Positions 29,309 through 39,442 of a stretch of DNA of 64,000 nucleotides are shown in pieces. The notes under the pieces are model-generated. The model had not been told where the DNA came from and did not search any database. It saw only the letters and a program-made list of their open reading frames with translations. The first letter of the stretch is position 1; each line of letters starts with the position of its first letter. Where the stretch lies: contig CP069300.1 in NCBI GenBank assembly GCA_016839165.1, positions 6,520,001 through 6,584,000 of the forward strand, written 5' to 3'. The translations under genes were made by a program, and so were the position numbers. This stretch comes from Bradyrhizobium sp. PSBB068 (GTDB lineage: Bacteria > Pseudomonadota > Alphaproteobacteria > Rhizobiales > Xanthobacteraceae).

Positions 29309-30022
29309 ATGCCCGCCAAGCCCGATGCCAGCACCGGAGAGCCCGACGAGACGCCGCACTATCACGGCCACCGCGAACGGCTGCGCGAGCGCTTCTACGC
29401 GGCGGGGCCCGACGCGCTGACCGACTATGAGCTCTTGGAGATGGCGCTGTTCGCCGCCATCCCACGCCGCGACACCAAGCCCTTGGCCAAGGCGCTGCTG
29501 AAGAAATTCGGCTCGTTCGCCGAGGTGGTGCACGCGCCGGTGGCGCGGCTGCGCGAGGTCGAGGGCGTCAAGGATGCCTCGATCAACCAGCTCAAGCTGC
29601 TCGCCGCCGCCGCCGGGCGGATCGCCAAGGGCGAGATCAAGCGCAGCATCGCGCTGTCGTCGTGGAACGACGTGATCGCCTATTGCCGCACCAGCATGGC
29701 GTTCGCCGACAAGGAGCAGTTCCGCCTGCTGTTCCTCGACAAGCGCAACCAGCTGATCGCCGACGAGGTGCAGCAGACCGGCACCGTCGATCACACCCCG
29801 GTCTATCCGCGCGAGGTGATCAAGCGCGCGCTGGAATTGTCCGCGACCGCGCTGATCCTGGTGCACAACCATCCCTCCGGCGATCCGACGCCGTCGCAGG
29901 CCGACATCCAGATGACGAAAGCGATCGTCGACATCGCCAAGCCGCTCGGGATCGCCGTGCATGACCACATCATCGTCGGCAAGAACGGGCATACCAGCTT
30001 CAAGGGCATGAAATTGATGTAG
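29309..30022 (+). CDS. radC: RadC-family (JAB1/MPN) DNA repair-associated protein
   Basis: About 237 residues from the ATG at 29309. An N-terminal helix-hairpin-helix-like region ([36 protein letters not shown]) is followed by a JAMM metalloprotease-like domain with [15 protein letters not shown] providing the H-x-H-x-D zinc ligands. RadC proteins are widespread but their biochemical role remains unsettled. Convergent genes are absent; a TPR protein follows on the same strand. Confidence 0.93.
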   Translation: MPAKPDASTGEPDETPHYHGHRERLRERFYAAGPDALTDYELLEMALFAAIPRRDTKPLAKALLKKFGSFAEVVHAPVARLREVEGVKDASINQLKLLAAAAGRIAKGEIKRSIALSSWNDVIAYCRTSMAFADKEQFRLLFLDKRNQLIADEVQQTGTVDHTPVYPREVIKRALELSATALILVHNHPSGDPTPSQADIQMTKAIVDIAKPLGIAVHDHIIVGKNGHTSFKGMKLM

Positions 30023-30072
30023 TCTTGCGGCGTTGAGATACGTCACACACCGGGGCGCCTCCACGGAGACAG

Positions 30073-31437
30073 ATGATGTCGAAAGGTCCCAGCGCGGCTC
30101 TCACTTCCGACGAGATTGGTGCGATGGCACGCGACGCCATCGCAGAGGGACAGGCGGACCGCAAGCAGGCGGCATCGCAGAAAATTCAACCGCTGCGAGA
30201 GGCCCAGCGTCACCAGCCGGAGGCGGCGATGGCGCTGGTATGGATTGTCGACCAGCACAGCCTCGCAAGGGACGAGGCGGCAGGTCTGCTGCTGGAGATC
30301 GCGGATGCCCATGATGACGATATCGGTGTCCTCTCGGCGCTTGGACAATGCCTCGAAGCGGTGCGCGACATCGACGATCTGAACGCGCCGCCGCCGGACC
30401 ACCCGATCTTCCGGACCATGGTCGAGAAGCTGGGCCGCCTGGCGAAGCTCCATGAGGGGCCGCGTGAACAGGAATGGATCCTGCGCGGGCTCGCCACGGC
30501 CGCGCGAATGATGGCGCGCCAGAACGATGCAATCGCCGAGCATTGTCTTCGCAAGCTGGTCGAAATCGATCCGCGCAAGAGCCCGCCGCACTACAATCTG
30601 GGCCTCTTCTACAAGACACGCGGCAGGTTCGCGGAAGGCGTGGCGGCCAACCAGGCCGCCGCAAGCCTGTCGCAAGAGGTGATCGACAGCCACCAGTGGA
30701 ATCTCGGGATCTGCGCTACGGGCGCCGGGAACGCGGAGATCGCTATGGATGTGTGGAAGCGGATGGGCCAGAAAATCGAGCCTGGACGATTCGGGTTGCC
30801 AGAAGGCGGATATCCGGCCTGCAAGGTGAAGCTCGCCGAGCGGCCGCTTGCCGAGCGGGCCGCGGACTCAGACGATCCGGGCCAGGAGGAAACGGTGTGG
30901 ATCGAACGGCTGAGTCCGTGCCACGGCATCATCCGCAGCGTGCTGTACGGCAAGCTCGGCGTCGACTATGGCGATGTCATCCTGACGGATGGCGCCCCGA
31001 TTACGCATCACACCTATGGCGAGCAGCAGATCCCGGTCTTCCCGCATCTCGCGACGCTGCTGCGTCGAAACTACCGGTTCTTCGATTTCGCCGGCACGCA
31101 GGAGACCGCACGGCAATTGGCCGACATCACCGACGAGCTGGACGGGGACGCCGTGATCTATTCGCACTCGGAGGGCTTCAAGATCATGTGCGCGAATTGC
31201 TGGCGCAACCCGGATATCGATCACGCCGATCACGAGCAAATGGAGACGCACGTCGTCGTCGGCCGCATTGCCGCGCCTCCCGACATCGCGCCTGCGCGAC
31301 TTTTGCACCTGATCGACACCGCCATCGAGAAGCGGGCAACCTGCCAGCTCTACGCGCCCGATCTTTGCGCGGCGGCCGGACAAGCGGCGCGCGAGCGGAT
31401 CGACCGACGCCGGTTTGCGCTGTTGGCGAACAATTAG
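30073..31437 (+). CDS. TPR-containing protein, unknown function
   Basis: 454 residues, no signal peptide, soluble. The region of residues 120-220 contains TPR-like helical pairs (HCLRKLVEIDPRKSPPHYNLGLFYKTRGRFAEGVAANQAAA, then WNLGICATGAGNAEIAMDVWKRMG). The C-terminal half carries conserved-looking but unassigned segments (ITHHTYGEQQIPVFPHLATLLRR, VIYSHSEGFKIMCANCWRNP). I do not recognise the family. The start has two tandem ATGs after GGAGACAG. It is followed by a palindromic repeat. Confidence 0.7.
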   Translation: MMSKGPSAALTSDEIGAMARDAIAEGQADRKQAASQKIQPLREAQRHQPEAAMALVWIVDQHSLARDEAAGLLLEIADAHDDDIGVLSALGQCLEAVRDIDDLNAPPPDHPIFRTMVEKLGRLAKLHEGPREQEWILRGLATAARMMARQNDAIAEHCLRKLVEIDPRKSPPHYNLGLFYKTRGRFAEGVAANQAAASLSQEVIDSHQWNLGICATGAGNAEIAMDVWKRMGQKIEPGRFGLPEGGYPACKVKLAERPLAERAADSDDPGQEETVWIERLSPCHGIIRSVLYGKLGVDYGDVILTDGAPITHHTYGEQQIPVFPHLATLLRRNYRFFDFAGTQETARQLADITDELDGDAVIYSHSEGFKIMCANCWRNPDIDHADHEQMETHVVVGRIAAPPDIAPARLLHLIDTAIEKRATCQLYAPDLCAAAGQAARERIDRRRFALLANN

Positions 31438-31564
31438 GCACGCCGCGGTCCTGGTGAATGCCGGACGACGGTGAAACAGCTTGTTCGGCGTCACCACCTG
31501 CGCATGCGGGCGATCCGGTATTCCAGAGGCGCCAGTGCTTGAGGGGAGAGGACGTGGCTGCTCC

Positions 31565-31671
31565 CGTCATTCCGGGGCATCGCAAAGCGATGAGCCCGGA
31601 ATCCATTGGGCCGCAAACCAAACGGTGGAATGGATTCCGGGCTCGACGCTGCGCGTCGCCCCGGAATGACG
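31565..31671. repeat. Palindromic repeat (CGTCATTCCGGGG type), copy 1, upstream of glgX
   Basis: CGTCATTCCGGGG at the left end faces CCCCGGAATGACG at the right end; inner arms GCCCGGAATCCATT and AATGGATTCCGGGC also pair. Not coding. It lies in the 381-base gap before glgX; a second copy follows glgX at 33957-34095. The rest of the gap shows only the glgX promoter region. Confidence 0.88.
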
Positions 31672-31818
31672 ATGGAGAGAACGATCGCGCCGACACGCCG
31701 AGCATCCCCCCACGTCATACAGCCATCGGCTCTTCCCGCTAACATCGCCCATGCAACGTTTTCCGCGCGGCGGCGTTTGTTGCAGGTTGATTTGTCAGCT
31801 CCAGACTTTGGGGGACCG

Positions 31819-33933
31819 ATGTCCGACTATGTCATTGAGGAAGGACTACCCTACCCGTTGGGCGCCCATTGGAGTGGCCACGGCACCAACTTTGCGGTGT
31901 TCTCCGCCAACGCCACCAAGGTCGAGGTCTGCCTGTTCGACGGTGAGCGTGAGACGCACCGCTTCGAGCTGCCCGAATATACCGACCAGGTGTTTCACGG
32001 CTTCATCAACGGCGTGCAACCGGGCACGTACTACGGCTATCGCGTCTACGGCCCGTACCAGCCCGACGGTGGCCACCGCTTCAATCCGAACAAGCTGCTG
32101 CTCGATCCCTACGCCTGCGCCCATGCCGGCGGGCTCACCTGGAATCCGGCCGTGTTCGGCTACAAGATGGAGACCGGCGACGACTTGACCTTCGACGAGC
32201 GCGACAGCGCCCCGTTCATGCCGAAATGCGTGGTGGTCGACCCCAATTTCGACTGGGTGCAGGAGGCCCAGCGCCAGGACGTGCATTGGGACGAAACCGT
32301 GGTCTACGAGACCCACGTCAAGGGTTTTACCAGGCAGCATCCGGGCGTCCCCGAAAACCTGCGCGGCACCTATGCCGGCTTCGGCTCGGACGCCGCGATC
32401 GATCACCTGAAGGCGCTCGGCATCACCTCGGTCGAGCTGCTGCCGGTGCATTCCTTCATCAACGACAGCAACCTGCTGGACAAGCACCTCACCAACTACT
32501 GGGGCTACAACACGATCGGCTTCTTCGCGCCGGACCCGCGCTACGCCGCCGACGTCGCCAACAGCCTGCGCGAATTCAAGGAGATGGTGTCGCGGCTGCA
32601 TGGCGCCGGGCTCGAGGTGATTCTCGATGTGGTCTACAACCACACCGCCGAAGGCAATGAACGCGGCCCGACGCTGTCGTTCAAGGGCATCGACAATGCG
32701 AGCTATTATCGCCTGCTGCCCGACAAGCGGCGCTACTACATCAACGACACCGGCACCGGCAACACGGTAAACCTGTCGCATCCGCGGGTGATCCAGCTGG
32801 TGATGGACAGCCTGCGCTACTGGGCCGGCCACATGCATGTCGACGGCTTCCGCTTCGACCTCGGCACCATCCTTGCGCGCGAGGTCTACGGCTTCGACGA
32901 GCAGTCCGGCTTCCTGAAGGCTGTCAACCAGGACCCGCTGCTCGCCACCGTCAAGCTGATCGCCGAGCCCTGGGACTGCGGCCCCGGCGGCTACCAGGTC
33001 GGCGGCTTCCCGCCGGGCTGGGCAGAGTGGAACGACAAATACCGCAACACCGTGCGCGACTTCTGGCGCGCGGAGGCAACACCGGCCGCGCTGGCGCCGC
33101 GGCTGCTCGGCTCGCATGACGTGTTCAACCGCGAAGGCCGCCGCACCTGGGCCAGCGTCAACTTCGTCACCGCCCATGACGGCTTCACGCTGAACGACTG
33201 GGCGAGCTACGACGCCAAGCACAATGAGGCCAACGGCGAGCACAACAACGACGGCTCGTCGGACAACCACTCCTGGAATTGCGGCGCCGAGGGCCCGACT
33301 GATAACCCCGAGATCCGGACTTTACGCGAACGCCAGAAGCGCAACATGCTGGCGACGCTGCTCGCCTCGCAGGGCACGCCGATGCTGCTCGGCGGCGACG
33401 AGTTCGGCCGCACCCAGCGCGGCAACAACAACGCTTATTGCCAGGACAACGACATCTCCTGGCTCGACTGGAATTTCTCCGACGACGCCGAAAAGCTGCT
33501 CGCCTTCACCAAACGAATGATCAAACTGCGGCGCGACTATCCGATCCTGCGCCGGAGCCGCTTCCTCTCCGGCGATCGCGATCCGCAGCTCGAGATCCGC
33601 GATGTGGTCTGGATCAACGCCTCGGGCGCCGAGATGTCGCAAGGCGACTGGACCACCGGCTGGATCAAGTGCTTCGGCGTCGTGCTCGACGGCCGCGCCC
33701 GCAAGACCGCGATCGCCCGCCAGGGCGAGGACGACACCGTGCTCGTCATCCTCAACAGCTATGAAGGCGAGGTCGACTTCAAGCTGCCGCCGACCACGGC
33801 AGGCCCGCATTGGTCGCTGCTGCTCGACACCAATGCGCCGGAGCAAGCCGCGGGTGCGCAGTTCGCGTTCGAGAGCACCTACAAGGCGGCCGGGCGTTCG
33901 TTCGTCCTGCTGACGGCCGGCGAGGTGAAGTAG
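31819..33933 (+). CDS. glgX: Glycogen debranching enzyme GlgX
   Basis: 704 residues from the ATG at 31819 (GGGGGACCG ribosome site); the upstream frame runs through a repeat. An N-terminal CBM48-like domain (PLGAHWSGHGTNFAVFSANATKVEVCLFD) leads to a GH13 barrel. Catalytic landmarks are DVVYNHTAEG, the nucleophile in GFRFDLGT, the acid/base in IAEPWDCG and the transition-state stabiliser in TAHDGFT. It hydrolyses alpha-1,6 branches of phosphorylase-limited glycogen. No other glycogen genes are adjacent. It is flanked on both sides by copies of the same palindromic repeat. Confidence 0.96.
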   Translation: MSDYVIEEGLPYPLGAHWSGHGTNFAVFSANATKVEVCLFDGERETHRFELPEYTDQVFHGFINGVQPGTYYGYRVYGPYQPDGGHRFNPNKLLLDPYACAHAGGLTWNPAVFGYKMETGDDLTFDERDSAPFMPKCVVVDPNFDWVQEAQRQDVHWDETVVYETHVKGFTRQHPGVPENLRGTYAGFGSDAAIDHLKALGITSVELLPVHSFINDSNLLDKHLTNYWGYNTIGFFAPDPRYAADVANSLREFKEMVSRLHGAGLEVILDVVYNHTAEGNERGPTLSFKGIDNASYYRLLPDKRRYYINDTGTGNTVNLSHPRVIQLVMDSLRYWAGHMHVDGFRFDLGTILAREVYGFDEQSGFLKAVNQDPLLATVKLIAEPWDCGPGGYQVGGFPPGWAEWNDKYRNTVRDFWRAEATPAALAPRLLGSHDVFNREGRRTWASVNFVTAHDGFTLNDWASYDAKHNEANGEHNNDGSSDNHSWNCGAEGPTDNPEIRTLRERQKRNMLATLLASQGTPMLLGGDEFGRTQRGNNNAYCQDNDISWLDWNFSDDAEKLLAFTKRMIKLRRDYPILRRSRFLSGDRDPQLEIRDVVWINASGAEMSQGDWTTGWIKCFGVVLDGRARKTAIARQGEDDTVLVILNSYEGEVDFKLPPTTAGPHWSLLLDTNAPEQAAGAQFAFESTYKAAGRSFVLLTAGEVK

Positions 33934-33956
33934 GGACGGGCGCAACTGCCCACCCT

Positions 33957-34095
33957 CGTCATTCCGGGGCTCGCGAAGCGAGAGCCCGGAATCCATTCAT
34001 CGGCAGAATCGGCGGCCCGATGGATTCCGGGCTCGTGCTGAGCCTGTCATCGGGCGCGCGTTCGCGCGACCCGTTGGCACGCCCCGGAATGACGG
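33957..34095. repeat. Palindromic repeat (CGTCATTCCGGGG type), copy 2, downstream of glgX
   Basis: The same outer arms as the copy at 31565 (CGTCATTCCGGGG and CCCCGGAATGACG) and the inner AGCCCGGAATCCATTC / GATGGATTCCGGGCT pair, with a longer and more diverged right half. Not coding; probably also acts as the glgX 3' hairpin. Confidence 0.85.
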
Positions 34096-34203
34096 AAGGA
34101 GCACGTCTCCCCAAAGGGCCCCCTCCCCGCGACCCCGGCGGCCAATTGACATTCGCTCGCCGAGTGCCAGACTTCGCGGAAAATTAGGGGTGGAGACCGC
34201 TGG

Positions 34204-36067
<1,864 letters not shown>

Positions 36068-36069
<2 letters not shown>

Positions 36070-36170
36070 AGCGGGATGAGATTTGGTTGAATCGTCATCG
36101 CGCTTTAGCCCTTTGTCTGAGCATGATCTTTTCGGAAAACCGCTTCGCACTTTTCCGGATCATGCTTTAG
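36068..36170. repeat. Dispersed ~100-bp double-hairpin repeat, copy 2
   Basis: Same element as 21893-21995, with first palindrome arms AAAGCGGGATGA and TCATCGCGCTTT and a long second palindrome from GAGCATGATC to GATCATGC. Its left end supplies part of the TAA stop codon of the sigma-54 activator (36067-36069). Confidence 0.9.
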
Positions 36171-36237
36171 ATGACGGCTCGTTGCCGCGGCATGTTTCGA
36201 CATGGCATGCCGGTCGCGAATGGAAGGATGGTCTGAC

Positions 36238-37224
36238 GTGAAGGAAACTCACCACGAAGGGCTGGGCGCGGAAGGATATGGCGTGGCCACCGTCGCGGAC
36301 AATGGCACTGTCCTTGACACCTGGTTCCCGGCGCCCAGGCGCGGCAATCCGGCCGGCCCATCAGGGTCAACGGTTCTCACAGCCGAGCAGGCCCGCGCTG
36401 CCCTGGATCCGAGAGCAGCGGCGTGTCTGCACGCTGACGCCCGCCGTGCCGTTTCCGTGATCCCGGTCAAGACCGTCATCGATGATCTGGCGCAACCCCC
36501 ACATGATGCCCATGACGTCTATCTGCGGCTTCATCTGCTGAGTCACCGCCTGATCCGGCCGCACGGCGCCAATCTGGATGGACTGTTCGGTATCCTCGCA
36601 AATGTTGCCTGGACGTCGATGGGGCCATGCTTGCCCGAGCAGATTGAAGCGCTTCGCTGGGCCGCTCGCGCATCATCCTCCACCCTGGACGTCCGCAGCA
36701 TCGACAAGCTGCCACGGATGACCGACTACGTGGCGCCGGACGGCATCCGTATCGCCGATGCCAATCGCGTGCGACTGGGTGCCTATCTCGGCCGCGGAAC
36801 GACCGTGCTCCATGAGGGGTTCTGCAACTTCAACGCCGGGACTTTGGGGACCTCGATGGTGGAGGGACGCATCAGTGCGGGCGTCGTGGTTGGCGACGGC
36901 ACGGATGTGGGTGGCGGCGCATCGATCATGGGCACCCTTTCAGGTGGCGGCAAGCAGGTCGTGTCGATCGGCGAGCGCTGTCTGCTCGGCGCCAATTCCG
37001 GCACCGGCATCGCGCTTGGCGACGATTGTATTGTCGAGGCCGGTTGCTACGTCACCGCCGGCACGCTCGTCCGCCAGCGATCGGGAGAGGTCGTCAAGGC
37101 GCTCGAGCTATCCGGCAAGCCTAATATCCTGTTTCGACGCCACTCGCAGACAGGGGCGATCGAAGCGATCCCTCGCAACACATCCTGGGGCAGCCTGAAC
37201 CCAGCCCTTCATGCCGTCACTTGA
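36238..37224 (+). CDS. dapD: Tetrahydrodipicolinate N-succinyltransferase, actinobacterial DapD type
   Basis: About 328 residues from a GTG (alternatives ATG 36202 or 36220). The C-terminal half is a left-handed beta-helix acyltransferase (hexapeptide) domain: HEGFCNFNAGTLGTSMVEGR, VVVGDGTDVGGGASIMGTLSGGG and GERCLLGANSGTGIALGDDC. These segments and the length match the DapD form found in actinobacteria rather than the shorter (about 280-residue) proteobacterial enzyme. It would succinylate tetrahydrodipicolinate in the diaminopimelate/lysine pathway. A second, ordinary dapD is expected elsewhere in the genome, so this copy may have another role or have been acquired. It has no lysine-pathway neighbours. 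Confidence 0.85.
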   Translation: MKETHHEGLGAEGYGVATVADNGTVLDTWFPAPRRGNPAGPSGSTVLTAEQARAALDPRAAACLHADARRAVSVIPVKTVIDDLAQPPHDAHDVYLRLHLLSHRLIRPHGANLDGLFGILANVAWTSMGPCLPEQIEALRWAARASSSTLDVRSIDKLPRMTDYVAPDGIRIADANRVRLGAYLGRGTTVLHEGFCNFNAGTLGTSMVEGRISAGVVVGDGTDVGGGASIMGTLSGGGKQVVSIGERCLLGANSGTGIALGDDCIVEAGCYVTAGTLVRQRSGEVVKALELSGKPNILFRRHSQTGAIEAIPRNTSWGSLNPALHAVT

Positions 37225-37318
37225 GAGCAGTGAAAACGAAGCTGGCCCGACATAGGCGGACGCAGCCGTAGCGCCAACGGCGAACGACGACGGAGGTGAC
37301 AGGCCGCGGCACGCCGTT

Positions 37319-37873
37319 TCAGGAAAACTCGTTCCAGCTCACGCGCCGCGCGTCGACGTCGCCGAGCGTGATCGGATCGTGGATGTTGCGGACGCTCTGG
37401 AAGCCCGAGCGCAGGTAGATCAACGGATCGACCGCGGTCGCGGCGCGGACATGCTGGACCTCGCCGATGAAGATCGAGTGGGTCTTGGTTTCCAGCTCCT
37501 GGCTCAGGACGCAGTCGAACGCCGCGACGGCATCCTCCAGCACCGGGGCGCCGGTCGCGCCGGTGGTCCAGCGCCCGAACGCAAAGCGATCGTCGCCGTT
37601 GACGCCCTTCTGGCCGGAGAAGGTCAGCGCCAGCAGCGCGTGCTCCTCGTTCAGGAAGTTGATGACGAAATGGCGCTCCTCGCGGATGCGCGCGTGCGCG
37701 CTGGCATTGCGGTTGACGCAGACCAGAACCGAGGGCGGATTGTCCGACAGCGAGCAGGCCGAGGTCACCGTCAGGCCGGTGCGCTGCCCGGTCTCCGAGC
37801 CGACCGTCACCAGCGCGACCGCGCCGGCGCAATGGCGCATCGCCTGCTTGAAACTCTGTGCGTCGACCGTCAT
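37319..37873 (-). CDS. Flavin reductase (HpaC-like) partner of the LLM monooxygenase
   Basis: 184 residues with the split-barrel flavin reductase fold: FKQAMRHCAGAVALVTVGSE, GLTVTSACSLSDNPPSVLVCVNR and HFVINFLNEEH are characteristic of HpaC/FRP-like proteins that reduce FMN with NAD(P)H. It is the second gene downstream of the sigma-54 promoter, separated from the luciferase-like monooxygenase by 82 bases that contain a strong hairpin. It would supply reduced flavin to that enzyme. Confidence 0.9.
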   Translation of the reverse strand: MTVDAQSFKQAMRHCAGAVALVTVGSETGQRTGLTVTSACSLSDNPPSVLVCVNRNASAHARIREERHFVINFLNEEHALLALTFSGQKGVNGDDRFAFGRWTTGATGAPVLEDAVAAFDCVLSQELETKTHSIFIGEVQHVRAATAVDPLIYLRSGFQSVRNIHDPITLGDVDARRVSWNEFS

Positions 37874-37916
37874 GTCGCAACCTCAGTACTGAAATATATT
37901 TCCTCCAACATATGCC

Positions 37917-37950
37917 AGGCGGGGTGCGAGGCAAGCCCCGCACCCCGCCT
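37917..37950 (-). promoter_or_regulatory. Intercistronic stem-loop between LLM oxygenase and flavin reductase
   Basis: Arms AGGCGGGGTGCGAGGC (37917-37932) and GCCCCGCACCCCGCCT (37935-37950) pair at 15 of 16 positions over a two-base loop. It begins six bases after the monooxygenase stop codon and no T-run follows, so it more likely stabilises or attenuates the transcript than terminates it fully. Confidence 0.6.
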
Positions 37951-37955
37951 AGCTG

Positions 37956-39056
37956 TCATGCGGCCTTCTCGAACTCGGCGCCGAGATGCTTCAGCCGCGG
38001 CATTACCTCGTTCTTGAGCAGGTCCAGCGAGTGCCGCCAGGCCTCCGGCTTGTGCTTGTAGTCGAAGCCGAACACACAGAGCACGCCGAAGCCGCCGACC
38101 TCCCGGTAGATCTGCTCGATCTTCTCGGTGACCGTCTTGGGCGAGCCGACGATCCAATTCCGGCGCGCGCAATATTCGACGGTGACGTCGCTGTCGGGAA
38201 CGTCAGGCGCGTGCTTCAGATAGTCCTTGAAGCCGAAATGGCCGAGCAGAGGCAGGAAGTACTCGCCCATCATCCGGCCCATCATGTCGCCGGTCGAGAG
38301 CTTCCATGCCTCCTCGTCGGTATCAGCCACGAACACCTCGCGCACCAGCCGCCAATCCCTGCGGCTCGGCTTGCGGCCGGTCTTGGCAGCACCGGCTTCC
38401 ACCGAATCCCAGTGGCTGCCGACATAGGCCGGGTTGAGGTTGAGGCTCATCGGGATGAAGCCGCGCTCGCCGGCGAGCTTCAGCGTGTCCGAGTTCTTCG
38501 ACAGGCCGGCGACGCCGATCGGCGGATGCGGGCCCTGCAACGGCTTGATGTGGGGTTTGAGGAAGTCGAACATCGTGTCCGGCTTGTTCACTGTCCAGTA
38601 CTTGCCCTTGTGCGTCCACGGTCCGGGCTCGGACCACATCTTCAGGATGATCTCGAGCGCTTCCCGGGTCATGTCGCGGTTCTGCCCGGACATGCCGTCG
38701 ACATTGAACATCGCCCAGTCGCTCGGCAGGCCGGAGGCAGCGACGCCGAAATTGAGCCGTCCATTCGAGAGGTGGTCGAGCATCGCGACGCGGTTGGCGA
38801 GCTCGGCAGGATGATGATACGGCAAGAGGAAGCCGCCGGGCCCGATGCGGATGTTCTTGGTCTGCAACAGCGCCTGCGCCACCAGCAGATCGGGCGACGG
38901 GTGCGGCTCCCAGGGCGCGGTGTGATGCTCGCCGATCCAGGCCTCCTGATAGCCGAGCTCGTCGAGCCAGCGCAGGGTCTGCAGGTCCCAGTCGTGGCCC
39001 TCCTTCAATCCGCACTCCGGCGGGTGCGAGGGCATGGTGAAGTAGCCAAGCTCCAT
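37956..39056 (-). CDS. Luciferase-like (LLM class) flavin-dependent monooxygenase
   Basis: 366 residues of the bacterial luciferase TIM-barrel family: MELGYFTMPSHPP at the N-terminus, EAWIGEHHTAPWEP, RIGPGGFLLPYHHPAELANRVAMLDHLSNGRLNFG and ARRNWIVGSPKTVTEKI near the end. It should oxidise an organic substrate with O2 and reduced FMN from the flavin reductase encoded downstream. A consensus sigma-54 promoter ends 67 bases upstream of the start, with GGAAGGAAA as ribosome site. The substrate is unknown; relatives act on alkanesulfonates, long-chain alkanes, ketones and thiophenes. Confidence 0.92.
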   Translation of the reverse strand: MELGYFTMPSHPPECGLKEGHDWDLQTLRWLDELGYQEAWIGEHHTAPWEPHPSPDLLVAQALLQTKNIRIGPGGFLLPYHHPAELANRVAMLDHLSNGRLNFGVAASGLPSDWAMFNVDGMSGQNRDMTREALEIILKMWSEPGPWTHKGKYWTVNKPDTMFDFLKPHIKPLQGPHPPIGVAGLSKNSDTLKLAGERGFIPMSLNLNPAYVGSHWDSVEAGAAKTGRKPSRRDWRLVREVFVADTDEEAWKLSTGDMMGRMMGEYFLPLLGHFGFKDYLKHAPDVPDSDVTVEYCARRNWIVGSPKTVTEKIEQIYREVGGFGVLCVFGFDYKHKPEAWRHSLDLLKNEVMPRLKHLGAEFEKAA

Positions 39057-39122
39057 GTGCGTTTCCTTCCTTCGTTGGGTTCAGTCATGCAATGCGTCTT
39101 GCCGCGCATTGGCACGACAATC

Positions 39123-39138
39123 AGCAAGCGCTGTGCCA
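39123..39138 (-). promoter_or_regulatory. Consensus sigma-54 promoter of the monooxygenase operon
   Basis: Read on the minus strand the sequence is TGGCACAGCGCTTGCT. It has GG and GC elements exactly 12 bases apart and matches the TGGCAC-N5-TTGCW consensus. The predicted start of transcription is near 39112, giving a leader of about 55 bases before the monooxygenase start codon. Confidence 0.85.
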
Positions 39139-39220
39139 GCAAGGAAATCGCGGGGAATGGATCAGATCGGCCGGATTTCGGCCGGCTCTGGCCGAACGCC
39201 TGGCTGATGAGCGCTGCAAA

Positions 39221-39263
39221 CGTCTCACCGTCGCGAGACGTGTCGCAGCCGTGAGACGCTGCG
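39221..39263. promoter_or_regulatory. Candidate enhancer (UAS) for a sigma-54 activator
   Basis: Three copies of a CGTCTC/GAGACG half-site (CGTCTCAC at 39221, GAGACG at 39235, GTGAGACG at 39251), plus a TCGCAGC/GCTGCGA inverted pair (39243-39249 with 39257-39263). They lie about 110-150 bases upstream of the predicted transcription start, the usual position for enhancer-binding proteins of the AcoR type. Confidence 0.55.
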
Positions 39264-39283
39264 ATAGCGATGACCTAGTTTAC

Positions 39284-39429
39284 TCCCTCTCCCCGTTCTT
39301 ACGGGGAGAGGGTCGGGGTGAGGGGCTGCGTCCTCATATGCGATGACAGATGAAATCGCGGAGGCTCCCCCTCACCCGAATTCGAGCTTTGCTCGAATTC
39401 GACCTCTCCCCGCAAGCGGGCGAGGTGAA
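39284..39429. repeat. Palindromic dispersed repeat (CTCTCCCC type), copy 2
   Basis: Related to 25355-25484: CCCTCTCCCCGTTCTTACGG and the GGTGAGGGGC segment face CCCCCTCACCC and CGACCTCTCCCCGC; a nested GAATTCGAGC/GCTCGAATTC hairpin lies in the right half. It sits just downstream of the large MscS gene and upstream of the sigma-54 enhancer region. The 386-base interval 39057-39442 is fully accounted for by this repeat and the regulatory sites. Confidence 0.85.
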
Positions 39430-39442
39430 GCGAAGCGCCCGA

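Noticed and set aside
28451-30064. 537-codon minus-strand frame joining the glycosylase to the antisense of radC
   Set aside because: The ribosome site and family N-terminus place the glycosylase start at 29191; upstream is the antisense of radC.
39088-39108. Second sigma-54-like element (GGCAAGACGCATTGC, minus strand) nearer the LLM gene
   Set aside because: The GG-GC spacing is 13 instead of 12 bases; the element at 39123-39138 fits exactly.
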